From Geodermatophilus tzadiensis (GTDB lineage: Bacteria; Actinomycetota; Actinomycetes; Mycobacteriales; Geodermatophilaceae), in NCBI RefSeq assembly GCF_003002915.1, contig NZ_PVTG01000010.1:124001-188000 (forward strand): a stretch of DNA of 64,000 nt, given 5' to 3'. This document shows, piece after piece, positions 1 through 11,347 of this stretch. A model generated the notes under the pieces. That model saw only the letters and a program-made list of their open reading frames with translations, was not told where the DNA came from and made no database searches. A program made the translations under genes and the position numbers. Position 1 is the first letter of the stretch. Each line of letters opens with the position of its first letter.

Positions 1-116
1 TCGCCCTCACCGGCCTGGCCGGTCCGCTGTACGGGCTGACCGACCGGGCCGCGACCGACCTGCTCGACCGCACGCCCTACCTCACCTCGGTGTTCGGGAC
101 GGAGGACATCCCGTGA
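1..116 (+). CDS. mnhD: Mrp/Mnh antiporter subunit D, C-terminal end (partial)
   Basis: The frame open from base 3 encodes 37 residues ending in VFGTEDIP and a TGA at 114-116; the gene begins outside the window. Identity rests mainly on position, because the next three genes are the E, F and G subunits of a multisubunit Na+/H+ antiporter, where D comes directly before E. The stop overlaps the GTG start of mnhE (GTGA), which fits translational coupling in one operon. The short visible tail could not be identified on its own. Confidence 0.75.
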   Translation, partial: ALTGLAGPLYGLTDRAATDLLDRTPYLTSVFGTEDIP

Positions 117-679
117 CCGTCGAGCCCGCGGCGACCCGGTTGCGCCACCAGGTCCCGCTGGTGGTCTGGCTCGTGCTGGTCTGGATGCTGCTCTGGGGCA
201 CCTGGTCGTGGGCGAACCTGCTCTCCGGCCTGCTCGTGGCGCTGACCGTGCTCATCCTGCTGCCGCTGCCGCACGTGATCGACGGCACCCGGGTGCGGCC
301 GGTCCCGCTGCTGGTCTTCCTCGGCCACTTCGTCGTCGACCTGTTCACGTCCGGGGCCGAGGTCGCCTGGCAGGCCCTGCGCCCGGGTGGCGTGCACCGG
401 ACGGCGATCGTGCAGGTGCAGCTGCGCGCCGACTCGGACCTGCTGCTGACGCTGGTCGCCGAGGCGACCTCGCTCGTGCCGGGCTCCCTGGTGCTCGACC
501 TGGACCGGGAGCACCGGGTGATCACGCTGCACCTGCTGCCCGTCCGCGACCTCGCGGACGTGGAGCGGAAGAAGGCCCACGTGCTGGTGGTGGAGCGGCG
601 CCTGGTCCGGGCGTTCGGGTCGGCCGCGGACGTCGCCGCCCTCGAGGGGACCCGCAGAGAGGGGGTGCCGGCGCCGTGA
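113..679 (+). CDS. mnhE: Na+/H+ antiporter subunit MnhE/MrpE
   Basis: This 188-residue membrane protein is the MnhE subunit of a Mrp-type monovalent cation/proton antiporter, which exports Na+ in exchange for H+ across the cytoplasmic membrane. Residues about 15-55 form two hydrophobic segments (VVWLVLVWMLLWGTW, LLSGLLVALTVLILLPLP). They are followed by a soluble part with the family's LVPGSLVLDLD stretch near residue 125, in the region where MrpE proteins carry TLTPGT. The length is slightly above the usual 160 or so residues. The GTG start overlaps the upstream mnhD stop and the gene's TGA overlaps the mnhF start, so D-E-F-G is a tightly coupled operon. Confidence 0.93.
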   Translation: MTVEPAATRLRHQVPLVVWLVLVWMLLWGTWSWANLLSGLLVALTVLILLPLPHVIDGTRVRPVPLLVFLGHFVVDLFTSGAEVAWQALRPGGVHRTAIVQVQLRADSDLLLTLVAEATSLVPGSLVLDLDREHRVITLHLLPVRDLADVERKKAHVLVVERRLVRAFGSAADVAALEGTRREGVPAP

Positions 680-1005
680 CGATCGTGGAGTCCGCGCTGT
701 ACGCGCTCATCGGCGGCGGGGCGCTGCTGTCCCTGGTCCGGCTGGCGCGGGGGCCCTCGCTGCTGGACCGGGTCGTCGCGACCGACACGCTGCTGGTCAT
801 CATCGCGGCCGGGCTGGCGGTGCACGCCGCGCTCGTGCAGGACCCCACCCTGCTGCCGGTGCTGGTCGTCGTGGCGCTGCTGGCCTTCGTCGGGTCGGTC
901 TCCGTGGCCCGCTACGTCGGCGGGATGCTGCTGCGCTCGCGCACCGGGGACGGCCGGGACGTCGGCCTGCCGGTCGCGGCCGAGGAACGGGAGGCCTCGT
1001 CGTGA
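676..1005 (+). CDS. mnhF: Na+/H+ antiporter subunit MnhF/MrpF
   Basis: MnhF is a small 109-residue membrane subunit of the Mrp antiporter. It has three hydrophobic segments: an N-terminal one (ALYALIGGGALLSLVRL), LLVIIAAGLAVHAAL, and PVLVVVALLAFVGSVSVARYV. The conserved GPSLLDRVVATDTL motif between the first and second is characteristic of MrpF. The GTG start at 676 was chosen because it overlaps the mnhE stop by four bases and gives the normal family length. Its own TGA overlaps the mnhG start. Confidence 0.93.
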   Translation: MTIVESALYALIGGGALLSLVRLARGPSLLDRVVATDTLLVIIAAGLAVHAALVQDPTLLPVLVVVALLAFVGSVSVARYVGGMLLRSRTGDGRDVGLPVAAEEREASS

Positions 1006-1409
1006 CGGCGCTCGCCGACGTCGTGGCGTTCGCGTGCCTGCTGGCCGGCGCCGCGCTCTGCCTCACCGCGGGGCTGGGTCTGGTGCGCTTCCCCGACGTG
1101 CTGTCGCGGATGCACGCCGGCACCAAGCCGCAGGTGCTCGGCGTCCTGCTGGTCATGGTGGGTGCCGCCATCCGGCTGGACGGCTGGGCGAACGCCTGGA
1201 TGCTGCTGCTCGTGGCGGCCTTCCAGATGCTGACCGCCCCGGTGAGCGCACACCTGATCAGCCGGGTGGCCTACCGCCGCCGCCACGTGCGCCGGGACCT
1301 GCTGCTGGTCGACGAGTTCGCCGGCACCGGCCACCAGGACCGGGTCTACGAGGGCGACGAGCCCGGCGACGCGCCGCCCGAGAACCCCGCGGTCCGGCCG
1401 GGCGGCTGA
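1002..1409 (+). CDS. mnhG: Na+/H+ antiporter subunit MnhG/MrpG
   Basis: This 135-residue protein is the last subunit (G) of the Mrp antiporter. Three hydrophobic segments flank the family motif GLVRFPDVLSRMHAGTKPQVLG (about residues 24-45), the strongest identifier in the operon. The C-terminus carries an extra charged tail of roughly 40 residues (from about RRRHVRRD) that ends in a Pro/Gly-rich stretch. The operon ends here, followed by a hairpin at 1418-1444 and then the convergent leuA. Confidence 0.93.
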   Translation: MTALADVVAFACLLAGAALCLTAGLGLVRFPDVLSRMHAGTKPQVLGVLLVMVGAAIRLDGWANAWMLLLVAAFQMLTAPVSAHLISRVAYRRRHVRRDLLLVDEFAGTGHQDRVYEGDEPGDAPPENPAVRPGG

Positions 1410-1417
1410 ACCAGGGA

Positions 1418-1444
1418 CCGGGGCGGCGCCGAGCGCCACCCCGG
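1418..1444. terminator. Convergent terminator hairpin between mnhG and leuA
   Basis: The 12-base arms 1418-1429 and 1433-1444 are complementary except for one mismatch, with a 3-base loop. The hairpin fills the 45-base gap between two genes that converge, so it can serve both. It has no T tract, as is common in high-GC actinobacteria. Confidence 0.6.
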
Positions 1445-1454
1445 CCCCGGGACG

Positions 1455-3266
<1,812 letters not shown>

Positions 3267-3284
3267 TCACGTCGCGGCAGGACT

Positions 3285-3325
3285 CCGCGGCGAGGGGGCC
3301 GACCTAGGAGAGGGCCTCGCCGCGG
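3285..3325 (-). promoter_or_regulatory. Leucine attenuator hairpin upstream of leuA
   Basis: A perfect 11-base-pair stem joins 3315-3325 and 3285-3295 in the leuA leader, with a 19-base loop that contains the stop codon of the leader peptide. Its 5' arm begins about six bases after the three consecutive Leu codons. A ribosome stalled there would cover the arm and prevent pairing, while a ribosome that finishes translation would not. This is the expected geometry of leucine-responsive attenuation; the alternative antiterminator fold was not resolved by eye. Confidence 0.65.
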
Positions 3326-3360
3326 CGGGTAAGCAGGAGGCTGCCGCGCACGACGACCAC
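3304..3360 (-). CDS. leuA leader peptide
   Basis: This 18-codon frame, read from a GTG at 3358-3360 to a TAG at 3304-3306, encodes MVVVRGSLLLTRRGEALS. It opens with four Val codons and contains CTC-CTG-CTT, three consecutive Leu codons, then Arg-Arg-Gly-Glu-Ala. It lies 109 bases upstream of the leuA start with a strong hairpin over its 3' end. Leader peptides of this kind before leuA have been predicted in other actinobacteria. No Shine-Dalgarno is visible before the GTG, so translation may begin on a leaderless transcript. Its role is regulatory and the peptide itself is probably not functional. Confidence 0.75.
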   Translation of the reverse strand: MVVVRGSLLLTRRGEALS

Positions 3361-3372
3361 GGTAGCAGCGGG

Positions 3373-4008
3373 TCAGCTCAGGTCACAGCCACAGTCGCAG
3401 TCCCCGGCGTGCCTCGGCGGCCCCGACCGGTCGTCGAGCTCGTCGCACGCGGGCGGGCACGAGCAGTCGAAGCCCAGCTCGGCCGGCGCGAGCTCCCCGA
3501 CCTCCAGACGCCGTCGGCGTTCCTCCTCCCGGGCCTGCCGGGCCGCCGCGCGCCGCGCCGCCGCCCGCTCGGCCAGGCCGTCCCCCGGCTGCGGTCGCTG
3601 GTGGTCCGGGGGTGTCCCGCGGAGCCTCCGGACGTCGTCGCGGTGCCGGCGGTCCCGGGTGAACGTGTAGGTGACCGGCGGCCGGTCGTACCGGTGCGGG
3701 CCGTGCCACCAGCCCTCGTCGCCGTGCCGGGTGTCGAGGTGAGCCGGATAGCGCCGCCCACCCTCGTCCCGGACGGCGTCCGCGTCCATCGGTGCGACCT
3801 CGGTGCCCTCGGCGTCCACCAGCACGAGCCGCAACCCGGCCAGGCCCGCCATGCGGGACAGCAGTCGAGCACCCACCTCGCGCTGACCGCTCTCGATCGC
3901 CGCGACCGTGGACTTCGACAGACCGCAGGCTCTCGCCAGGTCGCGCTGGGACCAGTCAGCTGCCCGGCGGATGCGCCGGAGGAGGCCGGGGATGTCGACG
4001 TCGGTCAC
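3373..4008 (-). CDS. XRE-family helix-turn-helix regulator with Cys-rich tail
   Basis: The 211-residue protein starts with a Cro/C1-type DNA-binding domain at about residues 8-62 (LLRRIRRAADWSQRDLARACGLSKSTVAAIESGQREVGARLL). The middle contains a short domain including TRHGDEGWWHGPHRYDRPPVTYTFTRD, a combination seen in actinobacterial XRE proteins of unknown target. A charged linker rich in Arg and Ala follows. The last 33 residues contain six cysteines arranged CxCxxxC and CxCxC plus a His, suggestive of metal binding. The gene ends 12 bases from the start of the leuA leader peptide, so the leuA promoter must lie inside its 3' end. The regulated genes are unknown. Confidence 0.8.
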   Translation of the reverse strand: MTDVDIPGLLRRIRRAADWSQRDLARACGLSKSTVAAIESGQREVGARLLSRMAGLAGLRLVLVDAEGTEVAPMDADAVRDEGGRRYPAHLDTRHGDEGWWHGPHRYDRPPVTYTFTRDRRHRDDVRRLRGTPPDHQRPQPGDGLAERAAARRAAARQAREEERRRRLEVGELAPAELGFDCSCPPACDELDDRSGPPRHAGDCDCGCDLS

Positions 4009-4067
4009 GTCCCGAGCCTCCGACGCCCGACGGCCAGGAGGGAGGGGGCGTGTCCGCCTGGGGACAG

Positions 4068-4102
4068 TCGTGCTCTGCCCACAGGGGCGGGGCAGAGCAC
4101 GA
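4068..4102. repeat. 35-base hairpin, copy 1
   Basis: The 13-base arms 4068-4080 (TCGTGCTCTGCCC) and 4090-4102 are perfectly complementary around the loop ACAGGGGCG. A nearly identical copy lies at 4133-4167. Both sit in the gap after the phospholipase D gene and before the XRE gene start. They may act as tandem terminators or be a small repeated palindromic element. Confidence 0.8.
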
Positions 4103-4115
4103 GCCTCCCGGTGGT

Positions 4116-4133
4116 AGGGAGTGCGCCCTCCCT
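4116..4133. repeat. Small hairpin between the twin 35-base hairpins
   Basis: AGGGAG at 4116-4121 pairs with CTCCCT at 4128-4133 around a 6-base loop. It sits exactly between the two larger hairpins, so the whole 4068-4167 segment is three consecutive stem-loops. Confidence 0.5.
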
Positions 4134-4167
4134 CGTGCTCTGCTCACAGGGGCGGGGCAGAGCACGA
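4133..4167. repeat. 35-base hairpin, copy 2
   Basis: The arms 4133-4145 and 4155-4167 share sequence and the ACAGGGGCG loop with copy 1. One left-arm base is T instead of C, which still allows a G-U pair in RNA. This copy is the first hairpin met by transcription leaving the phospholipase D gene. Confidence 0.8.
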
Positions 4168-4207
4168 CATGGCTCAGGAGGACGTGGTGGCTCCGGCCCC
4201 CGCAGGG

Positions 4208-5800
4208 TCAGAAGTCGCCGCGGAGGCGGAGGCGCAGGGGCCGGCCGTCGGGGTCGTCGACCAGGCGGTAGACCGGCGTGGCCCAGAGGCGGGCGACGCG
4301 GGACAGCTTCTCGGGACGGTGGTGGCGCAGCCGCCCACGGGGGCGCGGGCCGCGGCAGCCGCCGTCGTGCCAGGCGTCCAGCTCGTCGGCGGCGGCCTCG
4401 AGCGTGGCCACGAACGCGGCGGGGTCGACCAGGTCGCCGTCCTCGCTGCCGTCGGCGGCCCGGTCGGTGTGCTCGCGGCCCAGCGCCAGCCGCAGGTCGC
4501 GGGCGAAGGTGCGGGCGCCGTCGCCGACGCCGGAGGGGTCGCGCGGCTCGCGGGGGTCGAGCGTGGTGTCCAGGACGGCGCTGGACAGCTCGCTGTCGTG
4601 CGTCCACGAGCGGCGGTTGAAGTTGTCGCTGCCGACGCTGGCCCACACGTCGTCGACCACGCACACCTTCGCGTGCACGTACACCGGGGTGCCCTCGTGG
4701 TTCTCCACGTCGAACACGTGCACCCGGTCGCGCCCGGCCCGGCGGCACATCTCGATCGCCTGCCAGCGCCCCACGTACTGCGGCCGCTCGGCGAAGGCAC
4801 CCTCCTGGTCGGGGACGCGGGGGACCACGACCACCAGGTGCAGCTCCGGATGGGCGGCCAGCGCCTCGGCGAACAGCCGCGCCACCTCGCCCGACCACAT
4901 GTACTGGTCCTCCAGGTACACCAGCCGGCGGGCCCGCTTGATCGCCTTGGAGTACCCCCGGGCCACCGAGCGCTCGCCCTGCGGCGCGAACCGGTACGGC
5001 GGGCGGATGGCCGGGTAGGTGCGCAGGTTCTGCACCAGGTGCGGCCCGGCCGGCGGGGGTGCCGGCAGCTGCGGCGGCAGCGGGTCGCCCTCCAGCCGGG
5101 CGTGGTGCAGCTTGTCCCGGATCCACGCGATCGGGTGGTCGGTGTCGGGGCTGTTCGGGTCGTCCCAGCGCTCGCGGAACACGGTGTCGAGCACCTGCAC
5201 CGCCGGCCCGCGCAGCTCCAGCTGGACGTCGTGCCACGGCGGCGTCGGGCCGTAGGCCGAGGCCATCGCCACCGCCTGGGGGTCGCCGCGGTGGTCGGCG
5301 TCGTCGCGGCGGCTGTGGCACAGGTCGATGCCGCCGACGAAGGCGACGTCCTTCGTCGGGTCCTGGTCGTGCCGGCAGACGACGAACTTCTGGTGGTGGC
5401 TGCCCAGCCGGCGCACCCGCTGGTCGAGGATGACCTCGCCGCCGCCGTGCTCGACCTCGCGGTCGAGGGCGCGGTTCTCCTCCTTGGAGAACGACGCCGC
5501 GTCCAGGTGGGAGCGCCACACCAGGCCTCGGACGGTCACGCCGCGGCGCACCGCCTCGGTGAACAGCTGCGCCACCGTCGGCCCGCCGGGGCGCAGCAGC
5601 TGGTCGGGATCGCCCCGCCAGTCGGTGAAGAACAGGTGGTCGCCCTCGTCGAGCCCCTCGACGCACTCGACGAGCCGGTCGAAGTAGGCGGACCCGTGCA
5701 GCAGCGGCACGGCGAGGTTGCCCTCGGTGTAGGCGGGCAGGTCGGTCGCCGGGTTCCCCCGTTCCTCGGCGCTGAGCAGCCAGTCCTCGGGGTCGGTCAC
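4208..5800 (-). CDS. Phospholipase D-like protein
   Basis: This 530-residue protein belongs to the phospholipase D/cardiolipin synthase superfamily, which transfers phosphatidyl groups through a covalent His intermediate. Two catalytic segments are visible. The C-terminal one is a canonical HxKxxxxD (HAKVCVVD, about residues 376-383), followed by VGSDNFNRRSW. The N-terminal one, HHQKFVVCRHDQDPTKD (about 135-151), has the His and Lys but not the usually spaced Asp. No signal peptide or clear membrane segment is seen, so it is probably cytoplasmic. The GTG at 5800 is preferred; upstream in-frame extension would run over ask. The substrate is unknown, and it could be a phosphodiesterase rather than a lipase. 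Confidence 0.85.
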   Translation of the reverse strand: MTDPEDWLLSAEERGNPATDLPAYTEGNLAVPLLHGSAYFDRLVECVEGLDEGDHLFFTDWRGDPDQLLRPGGPTVAQLFTEAVRRGVTVRGLVWRSHLDAASFSKEENRALDREVEHGGGEVILDQRVRRLGSHHQKFVVCRHDQDPTKDVAFVGGIDLCHSRRDDADHRGDPQAVAMASAYGPTPPWHDVQLELRGPAVQVLDTVFRERWDDPNSPDTDHPIAWIRDKLHHARLEGDPLPPQLPAPPPAGPHLVQNLRTYPAIRPPYRFAPQGERSVARGYSKAIKRARRLVYLEDQYMWSGEVARLFAEALAAHPELHLVVVVPRVPDQEGAFAERPQYVGRWQAIEMCRRAGRDRVHVFDVENHEGTPVYVHAKVCVVDDVWASVGSDNFNRRSWTHDSELSSAVLDTTLDPREPRDPSGVGDGARTFARDLRLALGREHTDRAADGSEDGDLVDPAAFVATLEAAADELDAWHDGGCRGPRPRGRLRHHRPEKLSRVARLWATPVYRLVDDPDGRPLRLRLRGDF

Positions 5801-5880
5801 CGCTTGATCACATCGCGCGCGGCGGGGCGACGCAACGGGGTGCGACCGGACGTGAGCACGGGATCCCGCGCACCCATCGG

Positions 5881-5886
5881 TAGCCT
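5881..5886 (+). promoter_or_regulatory. Probable -10 box of ask (leaderless)
   Basis: TAGCCT ends 8 bases before the GTG start of ask, and no Shine-Dalgarno lies between them. The spacing suggests the transcript begins at or very near the start codon. Confidence 0.5.
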
Positions 5887-5894
5887 CATGCCCC

Positions 5895-8215
<2,321 letters not shown>

Positions 8216-8234
8216 CCCGCGCGACGGCGGCCCG

Positions 8235-9518
8235 GTGCGCCGCAGGACCCGCCCCCGGGCCGCCGCGTCCCGGGTCGGCGCGGTCCGGGTCGCCGCGCAG
8301 GCGGGGGTCGTGCTGGCCCTGGTCGCGCTCGCCGCCGTCGTCTCGGTGGTGGTGCCCAACGACCCCTGGCACGACTTCTTCGACCTGCGGGTCTACCGGG
8401 GCGCGGTCGCCTCGTGGCTGGAGGGCCGGCCGCTCTACGACTACACCTACGGCCGCACCCCCTACGGGTTCACCTACCCGCCGTTCGCCGCGCTGCTGGT
8501 GGCGCCGATGGCGCTGCTGCCCCCCGCCGCCGTGGCGGCCGGGCACACGCTGCTCAACCTCGCCGTCCTGACCGGGCTGACCTGGTGGCTGGTCACCCCG
8601 CTGGCCCGGCGGCACGGCTGGCCGCTGCCGTCCGCGTGGCTGGCCGCGCTGCCGGTGCTGTTCGTGCTCGAGCCGGTGCGGGAGACGATCGGCTACGGGC
8701 AGGTCAACCTGCTGCTCGCCGCGCTGGTGCTGGCCGACGTCGCGGCGCTGCGCCGGGGCTCCCGCTGGGCGGGGGTGGGCACCGGCCTGGCCGCGGCGGT
8801 GAAGCTGACCCCCGGCCTGTTCGTCGTGTACCTGCTGCTCACCGGACGGCGGCGCGCGGCGGGGGTCGCCACGGCCACCACGGCGGCGGCCACCCTGCTG
8901 GCGTTCGCGGTGGCGCCGGCGACGTCGTGGCGGTTCTGGACGCAGACGCTGTGGCAGACCGAGCGCGTCGGCCGGCCGGACAAGACCTCCAACCAGTCGC
9001 TGCTGGGCGGCCTGGCCCGGCTCACCGACCCGGCCGACCCGCCGCGGCTGCTCTGGCTGCTGGCCGCCGTCGTCGTCCTGGTCGCCGTCGTGGCCCGCGC
9101 GGTGCGGGTGGCGCGGGCCGGTGACGACCTGGCCGGGGTGGCGCTCACCGGGCTGGCCGCGTGCCTGGTCAGCCCGATCTCCTGGTCGCACCACTTCGTC
9201 TGGCTGGTGCCGGCGCTGGTGGTCCTCGTCGACGTCGCCGCGGGCACCCCGACCGCCCCGGGCCGGTGGCAGGCCCGCTCCCGCGCCGCGGCCGGGACGC
9301 TGGCCGCCGTCACCACGGTGGTGCTGGCCTCCTCGGCGATCTGGTTCGCCGAGGCCGACCCCGGCCACCACCACGACCTCGGCGTCGCCGGCCTGCTCGT
9401 CGAGGACCTCTGGCTGCTGCTGACCCTCGCCGTGGTGGTGGCGCTGCCGGTCAGGGCCGGACGTGCCGCAGCGCGAACGACAGCGCCGTCTCCACCTGCC
9501 GGATCGTCTCCTCGATGA
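8235..9518 (+). CDS. GT87-family glycosyltransferase (polyprenyl-phosphate-mannose type)
   Basis: This 427-residue multi-pass membrane protein resembles actinobacterial GT87 alpha-mannosyltransferases, which use polyprenyl-phosphate sugar donors on the outer face of the membrane. Typical features are the first extracytoplasmic loop with DLRVYRGAVASWLEGRPLYDYTYGRTPYGFTYPPF (an Asp near residue 44 is the usual catalytic candidate). Others are VRETIGYGQVNLLLAALVLAD, KLTPGLFVVYLLLTGR and a late SWSHHFVWLVP motif. About ten hydrophobic segments are visible. The GTG start at 8235 was chosen because upstream codons belong to asd. The 3' end overlaps the convergent peptidase gene by 68 bases, so the C-terminus is uncertain. 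The acceptor sugar is unknown. Confidence 0.83.
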   Translation: MRRRTRPRAAASRVGAVRVAAQAGVVLALVALAAVVSVVVPNDPWHDFFDLRVYRGAVASWLEGRPLYDYTYGRTPYGFTYPPFAALLVAPMALLPPAAVAAGHTLLNLAVLTGLTWWLVTPLARRHGWPLPSAWLAALPVLFVLEPVRETIGYGQVNLLLAALVLADVAALRRGSRWAGVGTGLAAAVKLTPGLFVVYLLLTGRRRAAGVATATTAAATLLAFAVAPATSWRFWTQTLWQTERVGRPDKTSNQSLLGGLARLTDPADPPRLLWLLAAVVVLVAVVARAVRVARAGDDLAGVALTGLAACLVSPISWSHHFVWLVPALVVLVDVAAGTPTAPGRWQARSRAAAGTLAAVTTVVLASSAIWFAEADPGHHHDLGVAGLLVEDLWLLLTLAVVVALPVRAGRAAARTTAPSPPAGSSPR

Positions 9519-11268
9519 CCAGGGAGCCGTGGCCGGCGTCGAAGCGGTACACCTCGTGGGGCTTGCCGAGCTCCTGCAGCCGGCCCAGGTAGTTGTCGAT
9601 CTGCCGGATGGGGCAGCGGGGGTCGTTGGCGCCGGCCACCACGAGCACCGGCGCGGCGACGTCCTCGACGTAGGTGATCGGCGAGGAGCGCACGTAGACG
9701 TCGCGCACCTCCTCCGGCGAGCCGCCGAACAGCGCCCGGTCGTAGGCCCGCAGGCCCTCCATCTCGTCCTCGTAGGCGGCCAGGTAGTCGGCCACCGGCA
9801 CCTCGGCGATGCCCGCGGCCCACCGCTCCGGCTGGGTGCCCAGGCCCAGCAGGGTGAGGAAGCCGCCCCACGAGCCGCCGGTGAGCACCGCGCGCGCGGG
9901 GTCGAGGAAGCCCTCGGCGGCCAGCGCGTCGTACACCGCGGCGACGTCCTCGAGCTCGGTCAGCCCGGGCCGGCCGGTCAGCGCGTCGCGCCAGGCGCTG
10001 CCGTAGCCGGTGGAACCGCGGTAGTTGACGTGCACGACCGCGTACCCGGCGTCCACGTAGGCGGCGCGGCGGGCGCGGTAGGAGTCGTCGTCGGCGGCCT
10101 CGGGACCGCCGTGCACGAGGAAGGCGGTGGCGTACGGGGCCGGGCCGGCCGGCCGGACGACGAGCGCGTGCACGTCCCCGCCCGGGCCGGGCACCCAGCG
10201 GTCCTCCACCGGGTGGGCCGCGGGCGGCTCCTCGCCGGGCGCGGCGAGCACCACGGGCCCGTCGGCGCGGCGGATGACCGGGGGCCGCTCCGACGACGAC
10301 CAGGCGAGCTCGACCGTGCCGTCGGGCCGGGCGGTGGCCCCCCGGACGACGCCGGTCGGGGTGTCCAGCCGCTCCAGCGTCCCGGTGGCCAGGTCGTAGC
10401 GGTAGAGCTCGCTGCGGGCGGCGTGGTCGTGACCGACCAGCAGCGCCGACCCGTCGGGGTACCAGCCGGCGGTCACGTCGCCGGGCAGGTCGAGGACGAT
10501 CTCGGTCTCGGTGCCGTCGGCGACGTCCCAGACCAGCAGCTCCTCCCGGCCGCGGCGCTCGTGGCCGACGAGCAGCCGCCGGTCGCCGGGCAGCGGCGCG
10601 AACTCCAGCGCGTGCAGGCCGCGGCCCTCGCCGTCCCACTTCTCGGCCACCACGTCGGGCGCGTCCTCGGTGGTGGTCGCGGTGCGCAGCACCCGCAGCG
10701 CCGGGTAGCGCGGGTCGCCGTGCTCGGAGTGCGAGATCACCAGCAGCTCGTCGTCGAGGGTGAGCGCGTCCACCGACGCCGGGTCGGCGTGCCGGTAGAC
10801 CACCCGCGGCGTGCCGCCCGCGGGCGCCAGCCACAGCTCGCTGCCGTCGTCGGTGGACCGGCCGACCGCCACCAGCGACGCGCCGATCTCCAGCCCGGCC
10901 GGGTAGGCGGGCCCGACCTCGGGCACGGCGGCCCGGTCCTCGCCGCCGGCGAAGGGCTGCACCATCCAGACGCCGAACTCGTCGCCGTCGGTGTCGGCGA
11001 ACCACCAGATGGTCTCGCCGTCGGGCGACAGCGTGCCGATCAGCGTGCCGTTGGGCCGGTCGGTGACCTGGCGGTGGGCGTCGGTGGTGCGGTCCCAGGC
11101 GTACTGCTCGACGACGCCGCTGACGTCGGAGGCGTACAGGTTGCGCTGCGGGGCGTGCAGCGCCCAGTCGGGCAGGCTCACGCGGGGCGCGCGGAACCGG
11201 GCCTGCCAGCGGGCGGTGACCTCGGGCGGGAGGGCGGCGGTCTCGGGGGCGGCGGGCTCGGCGTTCAC
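9451..11268 (-). CDS. S9-family prolyl oligopeptidase-type serine peptidase
   Basis: This 605-residue enzyme has an N-terminal beta-propeller-like region of repeated WD/DPP-type strands and a C-terminal alpha/beta hydrolase peptidase domain from about residue 370. The triad is visible: Ser in GGSWGGF (about 466), Asp in GANDPRCPI (about 548) and His in AGHGSLV (about 579). The family cleaves short peptides after Pro or acyl-amino acids. No signal sequence is seen, so it is likely cytoplasmic. The start is a GTG at 11268. It stands alone between a convergent glycosyltransferase and an upstream PhyH gene on the same strand. Confidence 0.93.
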   Translation of the reverse strand: MNAEPAAPETAALPPEVTARWQARFRAPRVSLPDWALHAPQRNLYASDVSGVVEQYAWDRTTDAHRQVTDRPNGTLIGTLSPDGETIWWFADTDGDEFGVWMVQPFAGGEDRAAVPEVGPAYPAGLEIGASLVAVGRSTDDGSELWLAPAGGTPRVVYRHADPASVDALTLDDELLVISHSEHGDPRYPALRVLRTATTTEDAPDVVAEKWDGEGRGLHALEFAPLPGDRRLLVGHERRGREELLVWDVADGTETEIVLDLPGDVTAGWYPDGSALLVGHDHAARSELYRYDLATGTLERLDTPTGVVRGATARPDGTVELAWSSSERPPVIRRADGPVVLAAPGEEPPAAHPVEDRWVPGPGGDVHALVVRPAGPAPYATAFLVHGGPEAADDDSYRARRAAYVDAGYAVVHVNYRGSTGYGSAWRDALTGRPGLTELEDVAAVYDALAAEGFLDPARAVLTGGSWGGFLTLLGLGTQPERWAAGIAEVPVADYLAAYEDEMEGLRAYDRALFGGSPEEVRDVYVRSSPITYVEDVAAPVLVVAGANDPRCPIRQIDNYLGRLQELGKPHEVYRFDAGHGSLVIEETIRQVETALSFALRHVRP

Positions 11269-11347
11269 CGGCCCATCGTGCCCGTACCCGCCGAGCGCGC
11301 CGGGACCGACCGCCCCGGCGCCGGGAGCGCCCCTCCGGTCCGGTGCC

